Below, piece after piece: positions 1 to 9,847 of a stretch of DNA of 64,000 nucleotides. The notes under the pieces were generated by a model. The model was not told the origin of the DNA and did not search any database. It saw only the letters and a program-made list of their open reading frames with translations. Position 1 is the stretch's first letter. The number at the start of each line of letters is the position of its first letter. This DNA is from Bacteroidetes bacterium UBA1935 (lineage in GTDB: Bacteria; Bacteroidota; Bacteroidia; Chitinophagales; Chitinophagaceae), in the NCBI GenBank assembly GCA_002337045.1, contig DDFF01000007.1, positions 434,001 through 498,000 on the forward strand, in the 5' to 3' direction. Made by a program: the position numbers and the translations under genes.

Positions 1-1
1 T

Positions 2-1282
2 GCGCTGCTGCTTGGCTGGCTTACCAATATCCTGAGCAAGAAGATAAAGGTGATACAGAAAAACATTGTGAACGAGACTACCGCACTGGCGGGCAGCACT
101 ACTGAAAGCCTGCGCAATATAGAACTGGTAAAGAGCCTCGGGCTGACGAATCAGGAGATACGCCGCCTCAACGCTACTACCATCAAGATACTGGGTCTGG
201 AGCTGAAGAAGGTGCGCAGCATCCGCAGCATCAGCTTTGTGCAGGGTACGTTTGTCAACTTCCTGCGCCAGTGTATTATGTTCTGCCTGCTCTACTTCAT
301 CTTCCACGATAAGCTAACGCTGGGGCAGATGGTAACGATGCAGTTCTACACGTTCTTCATCTTTGGTCCGCTGCAAGAGCTGGGCAATATCATCATGGCA
401 TGGAGAGAGGCAGAGGCATCGCTCAACAACCTGAAGGCGCTGTTTGCCCGTCCTGTAGAGGAAAAGCCTGCAAAGCCTGTTACCATCCACAGTATAGAAA
501 GCCTGCGTTTTGATGGTGTGAGCTTTCAGCACAACAGTGCCACCAAAGCTGCGTTGGAAAATATTGGCTTTGATGTAAAATTGGGCGAAACGGTTGCCTT
601 CGTAGGGCCGAGTGGCAGTGGTAAGACTACACTGGTAAAACTGCTGGTGGGCCTGTACAAACCAAAGCAGGGCAGCATTTATTACAACAATACCAATGGC
701 AATGATATAGACTTTGACGAGCTGCGCCACCAGATAGGTTTTGTAACGCAAGACACGCAACTATTCAGCGGCACTATCAAAGAGAATCTGCTGTTCGTAA
801 ACCCGAGTGCTACGGATGCTGAGATAAACGAAGTGCTGCAGAAAGCTGCCTGTCAGAATCTGCTATCGCGTGCCGAAAACGGTATTGATACCATGATAGG
901 TGAAGGTGGCCTGAAACTAAGCGGTGGTGAACGCCAGCGCCTGAGCATTGCCCGTGCATTGCTGCGCCACCCGAGGTTGATGATATTTGACGAGGCTACT
1001 TCTGCACTCGATTCGCTGACGGAAGATGAGATATCTACTACCATCAAAGACATTACACAAAAGCGCGAACATATCACCATCATGATTGCACACCGCCTCA
1101 GCACTATTATGCATGCCGACAGGATATTTGTACTGGAGCGTGGCCATATCATAGAGACAGGCAGCCATCAGCAGTTGCTGGATGAAAAAGGACTGTACTA
1201 CGCTATGTGGCGCCAGCAAATAGGAGAGCGCAAAGAAGTACGTGCAGGTGCAGCACCTGCGGGTATGCGCAGTGCTAAGTGA
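2..1282 (+). CDS. ABC transporter, fused permease/ATPase (5' end missing)
   Basis: The reading frame is open to the left edge, so the gene starts upstream. The visible part begins inside the transmembrane domain and continues into a full nucleotide-binding domain. This has Walker A GPSGSGKTT (bases about 607-633), signature LSGGERQ (from 917), Walker B LMIFDEATSALDS (from 976) and an H-loop AHRLST near 1090. A one-chain permease-ATPase of this order is typical of the MsbA/bacteriocin-exporter class, which works as a dimer in the inner membrane and exports lipid, peptide or drug substrates. The substrate cannot be told, and an N-terminal C39 peptidase domain would lie outside the window. The C-terminus ends in a short Ala/Gly/Arg tail. 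A terminator follows, so this closes a transcription unit. Confidence 0.93.
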   Translation, partial: ALLLGWLTNILSKKIKVIQKNIVNETTALAGSTTESLRNIELVKSLGLTNQEIRRLNATTIKILGLELKKVRSIRSISFVQGTFVNFLRQCIMFCLLYFIFHDKLTLGQMVTMQFYTFFIFGPLQELGNIIMAWREAEASLNNLKALFARPVEEKPAKPVTIHSIESLRFDGVSFQHNSATKAALENIGFDVKLGETVAFVGPSGSGKTTLVKLLVGLYKPKQGSIYYNNTNGNDIDFDELRHQIGFVTQDTQLFSGTIKENLLFVNPSATDAEINEVLQKAACQNLLSRAENGIDTMIGEGGLKLSGGERQRLSIARALLRHPRLMIFDEATSALDSLTEDEISTTIKDITQKREHITIMIAHRLSTIMHADRIFVLERGHIIETGSHQQLLDEKGLYYAMWRQQIGERKEVRAGAAPAGMRSAK

Positions 1283-1321
1283 TATTTTTTTAGCTTTCGA
1301 TTAATACTTGATACAGTAAAG

Positions 1322-1351
1322 GCCTCTGATTAAAACAATCAGGGGCTTTTT
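1322..1351 (+). terminator. Rho-independent terminator after the ABC exporter
   Basis: Arms 1322-1331 and 1337-1346 (gcctctgatt / aatcaggggc) pair over 10 bp with one G-U pair and a 5-base loop, followed by a T run. It lies 40 bases past the stop codon. Confidence 0.8.
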
Positions 1352-1388
1352 AATTTGCTATAATGTGCATGTATTGTAAATTAGATAT

Positions 1389-3275
1389 ATGCAAACTGTA
1401 ACACCTATAAAACATTATTTTTTACTGCTGCTGTTCATGATGCTATGCGGAGTGCAGGCAGGTGCGCAATCGGGCAATGTATTGTATGGAGAGGTAGAAG
1501 CTGCAAAGCGGCAAGGCACACAATTCACCGAATACAATCTGTTTAGCTACGCAGGCCCTGCTACCATGTTGGATGGCGGCAGCTTACTAGCACCACAGGC
1601 ACTACAAATTGCTACCCTCTACAACGAAAAGCCATCTGCCATTACCATACAGATACCATCTGCCAACGGCAGATACACATTGTCTATGCTCCGCAGCAAT
1701 CCTATGACTACTGATATGCGGGCAGAAGCATCTGACGAAAATGGTAATCGCCCCGTAAGTATAGACAAAGGCGTGCATTATACAGGCTGTATAGAAGGGC
1801 AGGCAAATACCCTAGCTACCATGAGTGTATTTGCCAACGGAAGTGTGATGATACTCTTTGCCAATAAAGATGGCAACTATGTAGCAGGTGCATTGCAAGA
1901 CAATAGCAACAGGTATATACTTTACAGAGATGATGCAATAACAGACATGCCTCCCTATCAATGCAAGTTTAAGGATAGCAAAACGCCTCAGCAGCAAACA
2001 GGTCAAAAAACAACTGCAGCATCATTCAGCTGCAAAGTGATTGGTATTTATCTTGAAGGGGACTATGACTTGTATCTGAAATTCGGCAAGAACATCACCC
2101 TGACACAGAATTATCTTGTTGGCCTTTTCAATCAGATGATGGGCATATACAAAAATGATTCTATGCTGCTAAAACTGCGCTCTACCAAAATATGGACCAG
2201 TGCCGATAACTATAAAGACTCTACATCAGAACATGCGATAATAGACTTTATGGCATACTGGAATAGCAAGAATGATACATTTGCCGGAGACCTTGCCATA
2301 TTAGTGGCGAATGATAAGCCTGCCAATGGAGGTATAGCACCACTGCTCACCTTATGCAATAAATCTACCTCTTACGGTTATGCAGATGTAGATGGTGTGT
2401 ATAAGTTAGTTCCGGTATATTCAAAAGATGTGATGGTAATATCGCACGAAGTAGGGCATCTGCTAGGGTCTATGCACACACAATGGTGTGGCTGGGATAC
2501 AGGGCCGGGGGGTGCTTGTGGCGCTATAGATGATTGCGCGATGCAAGAACCGGGCAGCTCCTGTGGTACATGCCCCAGTACTTTCAGTAATGCTGCGCCT
2601 ACATCTCTATGGTCCGGTACAATCATGAGTTATTGTCATACTAAACCACGCGGCATAAATCTGGCTAACGGGTTTGGTCCATTGCCAAGAAAGGTAATGT
2701 TATCAACAATTAATGACAACTACCACAACAAATGCCTCCAGCCTGCTTTGTTGGCAAGCCTTAAGGTTGAAAATATCTGCCGAGGCTATGGCTCAATAAT
2801 AGTTGAATTTGACACGAACTATGTAAACAACCGTACTATACCGGTTTCATCGCTATTGTTCTATTGGACAACTGGTGCCACAACACAAAACCTTACTAAC
2901 ATTACAGCACCGGGCTCATATGGCGTAAGCATCACCAATAGCTTAGGGCTATGTCATGTACAATACGTTACTTCTATTATGGTAGATAACACTGATAGTT
3001 GCCGTTTTAAAGCAAGCATCAGTAATATACCTGCCGATGCAGACATCCGCATATTACCTAACCCTTGCCGTGGTATATGCACTATCAGCAATATCGGGCA
3101 TACCGGTTCATACACGCTAACGCTATATGATATGATGGGCAAAATGCAGTTGCAAAAAAACAATCAAACTACAGATGATGCATCCATAGACACAAGTCTG
3201 CTTCCATCGGGTGTATACTCGTTGTCTTTGCGTACAAATGAAAATGTTAGATACGTTCGCTTTATAGTACCGTAG
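1389..3275 (+). CDS. T9SS-secreted metzincin (reprolysin/M12B-like) zinc protease
   Basis: This 628-residue protein has a signal peptide ending near AGA-Q. It then has a propeptide-like region and a metalloprotease domain with the complete motif HEVGHLLGSMH (zinc ligands H353, H357, H363; catalytic base E354). A metzincin Met-turn follows (IMSYCH, about residue 416), and a Cys-rich segment sits between them (WCGWDTGPGGACG). A SprB-like beta repeat comes next, then a C-terminal type IX sorting domain (from about residue 555, starting LPNP, ending in a YxxRFIV-like strand). The expected role is a cell-surface or released endoprotease; the substrate is unknown. It stands next to a paralogue of nearly the same architecture 140 bases downstream, which suggests a tandem duplication. 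The ATG start agrees with the signal peptide. Confidence 0.9.
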   Translation: MQTVTPIKHYFLLLLFMMLCGVQAGAQSGNVLYGEVEAAKRQGTQFTEYNLFSYAGPATMLDGGSLLAPQALQIATLYNEKPSAITIQIPSANGRYTLSMLRSNPMTTDMRAEASDENGNRPVSIDKGVHYTGCIEGQANTLATMSVFANGSVMILFANKDGNYVAGALQDNSNRYILYRDDAITDMPPYQCKFKDSKTPQQQTGQKTTAASFSCKVIGIYLEGDYDLYLKFGKNITLTQNYLVGLFNQMMGIYKNDSMLLKLRSTKIWTSADNYKDSTSEHAIIDFMAYWNSKNDTFAGDLAILVANDKPANGGIAPLLTLCNKSTSYGYADVDGVYKLVPVYSKDVMVISHEVGHLLGSMHTQWCGWDTGPGGACGAIDDCAMQEPGSSCGTCPSTFSNAAPTSLWSGTIMSYCHTKPRGINLANGFGPLPRKVMLSTINDNYHNKCLQPALLASLKVENICRGYGSIIVEFDTNYVNNRTIPVSSLLFYWTTGATTQNLTNITAPGSYGVSITNSLGLCHVQYVTSIMVDNTDSCRFKASISNIPADADIRILPNPCRGICTISNIGHTGSYTLTLYDMMGKMQLQKNNQTTDDASIDTSLLPSGVYSLSLRTNENVRYVRFIVP

Positions 3276-3414
3276 TCTACTTGCACAATTTTACATAGAA
3301 TGAAGAACTTATGACAAATGCAGCTAACATGATAGCTGCATTTTAATTATATTGCAACGTCTATTCCTTCACTCTCTGACTGGTATTTAACAACTTAAAA
3401 CATTCTTTTATCAA

Positions 3415-5331
3415 GTGAAACTTTACGCAAGACTCGCAGCACTGCTGATTGCAATATGCTGCCTCAACACATTGGCCAATGCACAACAATACGAACCGGG
3501 CTATGTACTGTCAGGCGAAATGAACGAGGCGAAATCTAAAGGCATTGTCTTCAAACCTTATAGCCTCTTCAATACCGCAACAGCTACAAAACATACAACA
3601 GTATTACGCAAAGAAACACTATTGGCTCCGGACAGAGCTGCCATCACCCAATTGTATAACGAGTATCCCAGAGCCATAGCGCTGACATTGAAAACTGATG
3701 ACGGACAAACATTTGTACTGGACATGATGCAAAGCAGCCCATTATCTGCCGAGCCTAAAATGAGCTATATAGATGCACAGGGCACCCACCCCTGCAGCTA
3801 CGAAAAAGGTGCACATTATCAAGGTGCAGTAAGAGGCAATGCAAAATCTACAGCTACCATGAGTGTTTTTGCAAATGGGGATGTAATGATACTTTTTGCA
3901 AATGCAGATGGTAACTATGTAGCAGGCAAAATGGAAGACAACAGCGGCCTGTATATTCTATATAACGACAAAGATTTTATAGCACCACCGCCAACTAAAT
4001 GCGGCACTAAGGAAAGTATGACTATACCGCGCAATGGTACTACACAAACTGCCAACAAAACAACTGCTGCATACGGTTGTAACAAAGTACGTATGTATTG
4101 GGAAGCAGATTATGACCTGTACAGGGGCAAGAGCTCCAGCGTTACCAGTACACAAAACTACCTCAGCTCCCTCTTCAACCAGGTACAAACCATGTATAGA
4201 AACGAGAAGATAGCGATAGAACTGCATGCTGTAAGTGTATGGACAATTGCAGATGGTATCAGAGAAGATGCCTCTGAAAATGCATTGATGGATTATCAGG
4301 CAATGTGGAATAATAAAGGGGATACTTTCAGCGGAGATGTAGCGATGTTTATGGCATTGGACAAAACTAATCTGGGTGGTATTGCTTATTTAGGCATACT
4401 CTGTAATCGTAGTTTCTCTTACGCCTACGGCAATATATATGGCAACTACCAAACGGTACCTACTTTCTCGTGGGATGTAGAAATGACCACACACGAACAT
4501 GGCCACAATCTGGGGTCTAACCACACACACTGGTGCGGATGGAACACAGGCAGCGGTGGCACTTGTGGTGCTATAGATAATTGCTCTACACTGGAAGCTG
4601 TAAGCGGATGCAGCACTTGCCCGTATACCTACGATGATGCACTACCTAATACTGCGTGGAGCGGAAGCGTTATGAGCTATTGCCACACAGTAGCGCGTGG
4701 CATAAGCCTGGCAAATGGTTTCGGGCCGCTGCCGGGAAATAAAATCAGAACCGAAGTAGCAGGTGCATCTTGTCTGGAATCTATTATCAGCGCCAAACTA
4801 ACACAAACACCAATTTGTAAAGGCAAAGGTGCTATTACACTTACCTACAACAGCGCTACTATAGGTAGCAAAAACTTTGGCGCAGCACCATTTACCTATT
4901 CATGGTCTAACGGTGGTAAGACACAAAACCTGACATCGTTATCTGCACCGGGTATATACAGTGTTACCATAACAGATTCTAACGGCTGTTCAAAAGCATA
5001 TAACATTACACTAACTACCAATTCGGCAGATAGCTGTAAAACAATATCAGGCAGTGTAAGCAGTGTAGCAAGTGCGCCACAATATGTAAGCCTGTATCCA
5101 AACCCTGCACACCAAAATTTCAGCATGAAGTTCTACACAGATAAAACAATTGCTGTTAGCATCAAAGCAGTAGATGTAGTAGGCAAAACCACATTGGTAA
5201 AACCATATACCGCAAAGCAGGGAGAGAATAATGTAACAGTAGACATTAATGGCTGGACTAAAGGTGTGTACTTTGTACAAATACAATCGGCCAACGAAGA
5301 ATATGAAACAGTGAAGCTGATAGTAGAATAA
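3415..5331 (+). CDS. T9SS-secreted metzincin protease, paralogue of the upstream gene
   Basis: This 638-residue protein begins at GTG, with signal peptide MKLYARLAALLIAICC ending near ANA-Q. The zinc site is HEHGHNLGSNH (H360, E361, H364, H370) and the Met-turn is VMSYCH. The Cys cluster WCGWNTGSGGTCGAID and the phrase ATMSVFANG in the propeptide are shared with the gene at 1389, so the two are clear paralogues. After the catalytic domain comes a SprB-like repeat (PFTYSWSNGGKTQNLT) and a type IX sorting domain from about residue 560 (YPNPAHQNF). The protein is secreted across the outer membrane. A bidirectional hairpin closes the unit against the converging nadB. The substrate is unknown, and the role could be nutrition, processing of other surface proteins or defence. 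Confidence 0.9.
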   Translation: MKLYARLAALLIAICCLNTLANAQQYEPGYVLSGEMNEAKSKGIVFKPYSLFNTATATKHTTVLRKETLLAPDRAAITQLYNEYPRAIALTLKTDDGQTFVLDMMQSSPLSAEPKMSYIDAQGTHPCSYEKGAHYQGAVRGNAKSTATMSVFANGDVMILFANADGNYVAGKMEDNSGLYILYNDKDFIAPPPTKCGTKESMTIPRNGTTQTANKTTAAYGCNKVRMYWEADYDLYRGKSSSVTSTQNYLSSLFNQVQTMYRNEKIAIELHAVSVWTIADGIREDASENALMDYQAMWNNKGDTFSGDVAMFMALDKTNLGGIAYLGILCNRSFSYAYGNIYGNYQTVPTFSWDVEMTTHEHGHNLGSNHTHWCGWNTGSGGTCGAIDNCSTLEAVSGCSTCPYTYDDALPNTAWSGSVMSYCHTVARGISLANGFGPLPGNKIRTEVAGASCLESIISAKLTQTPICKGKGAITLTYNSATIGSKNFGAAPFTYSWSNGGKTQNLTSLSAPGIYSVTITDSNGCSKAYNITLTTNSADSCKTISGSVSSVASAPQYVSLYPNPAHQNFSMKFYTDKTIAVSIKAVDVVGKTTLVKPYTAKQGENNVTVDINGWTKGVYFVQIQSANEEYETVKLIVE

Positions 5332-5353
5332 ACAATCAGTTTCTGCCAATAAC

Positions 5354-5386
5354 AATAAAGCGCAACTTGAAGGGTTGCGCTTTATT
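5354..5386. terminator. Bidirectional terminator between protease and nadB
   Basis: Perfect 13-bp arms 5354-5366 and 5374-5386 (aataaagcgcaac) with a 7-base loop lie between the two convergent stop codons, with A/T runs on both sides. Confidence 0.85.
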
Positions 5387-5389
5387 ATT

Positions 5390-6988
5390 TTATAAAACTA
5401 TGTTTTGCAGCAGTGCACTCTTTTCAGGATAGTCTGTATTGTAGTGCAGCCCCCTGCTCTCTTTGCGAAACTGTGCACTCTTTACTATCAGGTAGCCTGT
5501 GGTTATCAGGTTGCGCACCTCGCATAGTTGCGGAGATACCGTGGCCGTTTTATATAGCTCTTCCGTTTCTGCATGCAGCAGGTCTATACGACTCATGGCA
5601 CGTTCCAGACGCACATCGTTGCGTACAATACCTACATAGTCGCTCATCACCTGTTGCACTTCCTTCAGGCTTTGTGTTATCAATATCAGTTCCTGTGGTG
5701 CTGTGGTGCCTTCTGCATTCCAGTCGGGTATGGCTTCGTTATAGTCTACCATATCTATTATAGCAGCAGCATCTTCTGCACAACGGTGTGCAAATACTAA
5801 TGCTTCTAACAATGAATTAGACGCTAAACGATTAGCACCATGCAGGCCAGTACTTGCACATTCTCCACAGGCATACAAGTGTTGTACAGATGTTCGGCCT
5901 TGTTCGTTTGTCTTGATGCCGCCGCAGCAATAGTGTGCGGCAGGAGCTACGGGTATCATCTGTTCCATTACATCTATACCTATACTCTTGCACTTTGCAT
6001 AGATGTTGGGGAAGTGTGCTTTGAATTTCTCTGCATCCATGTGGCGACAATCGAGGTATACATGTTCTGTACCTGTGCGCTTCATTTCATTATCTATAGC
6101 ACGTGCCACCACATCGCGCGGGGCAAGGTCTGCACGCTCATCATAGATCTTCATAAAAGCCTCTCCCTGCTTGTTGCGCAATATACCACCATCGCCACGT
6201 ACAGCCTCTGTAATGAGGAATGAAGGGCTGACACCAGCCTCGTACAATGCGGTAGGATGGAACTGGATGAACTCCATATTCTCTATCCTTGCCTTTGCAC
6301 GATATGCCATGGCTATACCATCGCCCGTTGCAATCTTAGGATTGGTAGTGGTACGATACGCCTGCCCTACACCACCTGCAGCCAGCACAGTTACTTTCGA
6401 TAATATCTTCTCAATTTTATTGCTCTGTGTATTCAGTGCATACACACCATAGCATTCAATATCGGGGGTAGATTTGGTAACAAGCATACCCATGTGGTGC
6501 TGGGTAATAAGATCGAGCACAAACCAGTGATTGTGTATCTGAATGTTTGCGTGACGCTTTGCTTCTTCTACCAACGCACGCTCTATCTCAAAGCCTGTAA
6601 TATCTTTATGGTGCAGTATGCGAAACTCTGAGTGTCCTCCTTCTTTGCCGCGCATATAGTCTCCTTCGGCATCTTTATCAAACCTTGCACCCCACGCTAT
6701 TATTTCATTCACACGCTCCGGGCCTTCTTTCACTACTATCTCTACCACATTCCTGTTGCACAGATAATCGCCCGCTATCAGTGTGTCTTCTATATGTTTT
6801 TCAAAGCTGTCTTTCTCCAGGTCATTCACCACCGCAATACCACCTTGTGCATACTTTGTATTTGTTTCGTCGGTATTTGCTTTGGTAAGAATGGTTATTG
6901 TTTTATCAGGAAAACGGCGTGCTGTTTTTACCGCAAACGTAAGGCCTGCAATGCCCGAACCTATCACTAAGAAATCTGTCTTCAGCAT
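5390..6988 (-). CDS. nadB: L-aspartate oxidase
   Basis: This 532-residue flavoenzyme oxidises L-aspartate to iminoaspartate, the first step of de novo NAD synthesis, and passes it to quinolinate synthase. It has the N-terminal dinucleotide-binding motif VIGSGIAGLTFAVK and the family block KYAQGGIAVV. Near the C-terminal part of the FAD domain it has HGANRLASNSLLEALVF, the signature of the succinate dehydrogenase/NadB flavoprotein family. The central region has the expected FIQFHPTALYEAG and APRDVVARAI blocks. Length is normal for NadB. No nadA or nadC lies next to it. A frdA/sdhA identity is unlikely, because there are no iron-sulfur or membrane subunits beside it and the size is that of NadB. 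Confidence 0.95.
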   Translation of the reverse strand: MLKTDFLVIGSGIAGLTFAVKTARRFPDKTITILTKANTDETNTKYAQGGIAVVNDLEKDSFEKHIEDTLIAGDYLCNRNVVEIVVKEGPERVNEIIAWGARFDKDAEGDYMRGKEGGHSEFRILHHKDITGFEIERALVEEAKRHANIQIHNHWFVLDLITQHHMGMLVTKSTPDIECYGVYALNTQSNKIEKILSKVTVLAAGGVGQAYRTTTNPKIATGDGIAMAYRAKARIENMEFIQFHPTALYEAGVSPSFLITEAVRGDGGILRNKQGEAFMKIYDERADLAPRDVVARAIDNEMKRTGTEHVYLDCRHMDAEKFKAHFPNIYAKCKSIGIDVMEQMIPVAPAAHYCCGGIKTNEQGRTSVQHLYACGECASTGLHGANRLASNSLLEALVFAHRCAEDAAAIIDMVDYNEAIPDWNAEGTTAPQELILITQSLKEVQQVMSDYVGIVRNDVRLERAMSRIDLLHAETEELYKTATVSPQLCEVRNLITTGYLIVKSAQFRKESRGLHYNTDYPEKSALLQNIVL

Positions 6989-7003
6989 CGAATTGTATTT
7001 ATA

Positions 7004-7031
7004 AAAAACGGCTCCTGATACAGAAGCCGTT
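7004..7031 (-). terminator. Terminator of the DUF6029 gene
   Basis: Arms 7007-7013 and 7025-7031 (aacggct / agccgtt) are followed on the minus strand by a run of T, 27 bases past the stop of the gene at 7058 and just before the nadB start. Confidence 0.75.
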
Positions 7032-7057
7032 TACAAAGTTATGTGTTATACCTGAGT

Positions 7058-8638
7058 TTAGAACTGAGATGTGCAACCAAACCTGAGACCGCTGAACGCA
7101 GGCTCGTAACGGCATACACCACCGGTACAGTTGATACCTTCTACCTGTTTTACATATGCCATAGTAAACCTGTGCGGACCTTTTGTGAAAGCGGTAAACA
7201 CATTGTAATAGTGTTGTGCACCTGCGCTTGAGTTAGGGCCCGGTTTGATGTTATACATATCAGACACGGCGAAAGACCATTTAGGTGCAATATTCAGCTC
7301 TACAAGGCCGAATATCCATGAACCGAAGTCTTGTTTTGTATCCTGATATTCCCATTCTGTACGGATAGACATTTTCTTGCTCAGGCGTTTTGTAACCTCG
7401 AAGAAAGGAATGATAGAATTAATCAGCGGCACTGCCACTTTCGATTGATAGATTTCCTGATTGTAAACCATGTACTGGCAACCTGCCTGTATTATCCAAT
7501 CATTAAAACCACGATACTCTGCTTCTGCATAACCCTCGCGATACAAAGTCTTGTTATCAAGCGTATTGATGTATGTGCCCGTCAGGGTGATGTCCAGTTT
7601 ATCATTTGGCGTAAGCAGTACGTCTGCACCTACAGCCATTTCAGATATATCTTGCGATGCAGGTGTGTAACGCGCCATCAGACGTTGCGGGCGCAAACGT
7701 GCTACGATAGGTTGCCAGTTGAGCATACCACGGTTCAGTATCTCGTTTGGCGATGTGCGCATTACATAGTTTTCAGTACGCTTACCTGTCAGGTTCACCG
7801 CTATACCTTTGGTAGCATAGCCCAGGGTAGTAAAGAGTACATTACCTTCTTTATCCTGCAGATAGTTATCTTTTACAATAGACTCATCTGTTTTGTAAGA
7901 GCCCTCTACAAACCAAGAGAAGTTTCCAACTGTTAAAGTATTGTACACAGTAACAGCATACATATTGTATTTAGGTACAAAACGTCTGCTTGTATCCTGA
8001 CTGTTGATGGTTGATACTATCAGGTCCATGTTTGTTTGGTCCAGTGTACGGTTGATGGCACCAACACCGGGTACGATGTGTACTTTATCACCCAGATTGA
8101 AATCGCCTTCCAGATTGATACCCTTGATGATAGGGTTGTATTTAGCAAGGTTGAATTTTTGCTGGCCTGTAAATGCTTTTACAAATACATTATCCGTAAT
8201 CTGGTATTTAAGGCGTACACCTATCAGCGCGTTGTCTATCAACAGACCGCGGTCTTCGTATGCACGAAACATTACACCGCTGCCTATCTGATCATAAATA
8301 TAACCAGCTGTGATGCTCAGTTTATCAATGTCTTTTGAAAGGCTCCATGCACCTACACCAAAACCATTGAGTGCTTGCGTAGGGTTAAAGAGGTTGGAGT
8401 TATGAAACGCATCTGTACGCAATGTGGCAGTAAAGCCTTTATAATTATAGCGAAGGCCAAGCCATGCTTCACCACCACTCAGGTAGTTGTCGTACAGTGG
8501 ATTATTAGCAGCATTAATAGCTTCATCTCTCTGAAAGAAATTCGCATTCAGCATAAAGTCTCCGGAAAGAGTACCCTGAGCATAAGACGAACCTGCAGAA
8601 AGTAATAATACTGTTAAAATACTTTTGAAAGGTTTCAT
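7058..8638 (-). CDS. DUF6029-type outer-membrane beta-barrel protein
   Basis: This 526-residue protein has a signal peptide (cut near SYA-Q) and then an all-beta sequence with alternating aromatic and polar residues. It ends in phenylalanine (GCTSQF), as many outer-membrane barrels do. The opening after the signal (GTLSGDFMLNANFFQRD) and overall length match the Bacteroidota family I know as DUF6029, whose function is not established. The gene stands head to head with a TlpA-like thioredoxin, a pairing that suggests a shared envelope or redox role, but this is inference. It has its own terminator and is therefore probably a single-gene unit. No plug domain or TonB box is visible, so it is not a TonB-dependent receptor. 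Confidence 0.75.
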   Translation of the reverse strand: MKPFKSILTVLLLSAGSSYAQGTLSGDFMLNANFFQRDEAINAANNPLYDNYLSGGEAWLGLRYNYKGFTATLRTDAFHNSNLFNPTQALNGFGVGAWSLSKDIDKLSITAGYIYDQIGSGVMFRAYEDRGLLIDNALIGVRLKYQITDNVFVKAFTGQQKFNLAKYNPIIKGINLEGDFNLGDKVHIVPGVGAINRTLDQTNMDLIVSTINSQDTSRRFVPKYNMYAVTVYNTLTVGNFSWFVEGSYKTDESIVKDNYLQDKEGNVLFTTLGYATKGIAVNLTGKRTENYVMRTSPNEILNRGMLNWQPIVARLRPQRLMARYTPASQDISEMAVGADVLLTPNDKLDITLTGTYINTLDNKTLYREGYAEAEYRGFNDWIIQAGCQYMVYNQEIYQSKVAVPLINSIIPFFEVTKRLSKKMSIRTEWEYQDTKQDFGSWIFGLVELNIAPKWSFAVSDMYNIKPGPNSSAGAQHYYNVFTAFTKGPHRFTMAYVKQVEGINCTGGVCRYEPAFSGLRFGCTSQF

Positions 8639-8738
8639 TAAAAGATTATTAAAATTTGGAAATTCTGACGAATTTAGTTTCTTTACTAAACTTTGGCAAG
8701 GTTTTAGTTTATTTATTTACAAATTAATGATTCCAATT

Positions 8739-9239
8739 ATGAAAAAGCTTATCGCCGGTGCATTTGCCCTTGTTTTTTCTGTGAATGCTATGGCACAAAC
8801 AGCTGCAGAATTGCCCGACACTCAGATTAAGGACGTAAACACAAGCAAAAAAGTACCGTTTAACACAACTGTTGAAAAAGGTAAAGTAACCCTGATAAAC
8901 TTCTGGGCTACGTGGTGCGTACCATGCAAAAAAGAAATTAAGAATGTACGTACTAAAATGGCTGACTGGAAGAAGGAAGCCGATTTCAACTACATTACAG
9001 TATCTATAGACGAATCTCGTGCGGAAGGCCTTGTACGCAGCTACGCAAAATCTCAAGGTTGGGATTTCCCTTATTATATGGATCCTAACTCTGACCTGAA
9101 ACGCTCACTGAACTTCCAGACAGTACCATTTACTATGATTATAGATAAGAATGGTAAAGTAGCTTACTCACACTCTGGCTACGAAGAAGGTGGCGAAGAA
9201 GAAGTATTTGCAAAGATTAAAGAACTGAGCAAACAATAA
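8739..9239 (+). CDS. TlpA-family periplasmic thioredoxin
   Basis: This 166-residue protein starts at the ATG that gives a clean signal peptide (MKKLIAGAFALVFSVNAMAQ). Upstream in-frame starts would add 38 residues that do not look like protein. The thioredoxin fold has the active site WCVPC in the context INFWATWCVPCKKE, and a cis-proline region VPFTMIIDKNG. TlpA/ResA proteins reduce disulfides in the periplasm, for example on apocytochrome c or other envelope proteins. There are no cytochrome genes nearby. The gene is divergent from the DUF6029 barrel and ends in a strong terminator. The specific client is unknown. Confidence 0.9.
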   Translation: MKKLIAGAFALVFSVNAMAQTAAELPDTQIKDVNTSKKVPFNTTVEKGKVTLINFWATWCVPCKKEIKNVRTKMADWKKEADFNYITVSIDESRAEGLVRSYAKSQGWDFPYYMDPNSDLKRSLNFQTVPFTMIIDKNGKVAYSHSGYEEGGEEEVFAKIKELSKQ

Positions 9240-9258
9240 GCGCTCTCAATATTTAACA

Positions 9259-9287
9259 AAAGCCTCTGCAACCGCAGGGGCTTTTTT
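9259..9287 (+). terminator. Terminator after tlpA-like gene
   Basis: Arms 9259-9269 and 9274-9284 (aaagcctctgc / gcaggggcttt, one G-U pair) with a 4-base loop and a T run lie 20 bases after the stop. Confidence 0.85.
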
Positions 9288-9321
9288 GTGTAAATTGTAA
9301 TTGTACCAAAAACATGAAACT

Positions 9322-9828
9322 ATGTTATCGAAAAGCATACAGGAAGCCCTGAACAAACAAGTAGCTATGGAGGCAGAATCTTCTATGGCATATCTGGCAA
9401 TGGCATCGTGGGCAGAGATACAGCCGGGGCTGGATGGTGTTACGGAGTTTTTCTATCAGCAATCGAACGAAGAGCGTGAGCATATGTTGAAGCTGATACG
9501 CTACATAAACGAACGCGGTGGTTTTGGTGTAGTACCTGCATTGGAACAGCCCATCATCACCTACCAATCGTTGAAGCGCGTTTTTGAAGAATACCTGAAA
9601 CACGAGCTTACCGTGTCTGAAAGTATTAATGAACTGGTAGGGCTGGCGCTGGAAGAGAAAGACTTTGCAACGCACAATTTTCTGCAGTGGTATGTGTCTG
9701 AACAGATAGAAGAAGAGCGCCTGGCACGTACACTGAATGACAAACTGGAGCTTGTGGGCGATGATAAGAGTGGCATCTATCTTTTTGACAGAGATATTAT
9801 GCTATTCAGACCCAAGGAAGGGAAATAA
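9322..9828 (+). CDS. ftnA: Non-haem ferritin
   Basis: This 168-residue protein begins at ATG 9322; a TTG 21 bases upstream would add only MYQKHET. It is a four-helix ferritin that oxidises Fe(II) at a dinuclear centre and stores iron in a 24-mer cage in the cytoplasm. Ferroxidase ligands are visible in the expected order: an early glutamate in the NKQVAMEAESSMAYLAMA helix, ExxH in NEEREHMLKLI, and a later glutamate pair in WYVSEQIEEE. The family block YINERGG is intact. Length and helix pattern are those of bacterial FtnA, and there is no haem-ligating Met typical of bacterioferritin. It is a single-gene unit between two hairpins. Confidence 0.94.
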   Translation: MLSKSIQEALNKQVAMEAESSMAYLAMASWAEIQPGLDGVTEFFYQQSNEEREHMLKLIRYINERGGFGVVPALEQPIITYQSLKRVFEEYLKHELTVSESINELVGLALEEKDFATHNFLQWYVSEQIEEERLARTLNDKLELVGDDKSGIYLFDRDIMLFRPKEGK

Positions 9829-9847
9829 GTACATGGTATACACAAAT

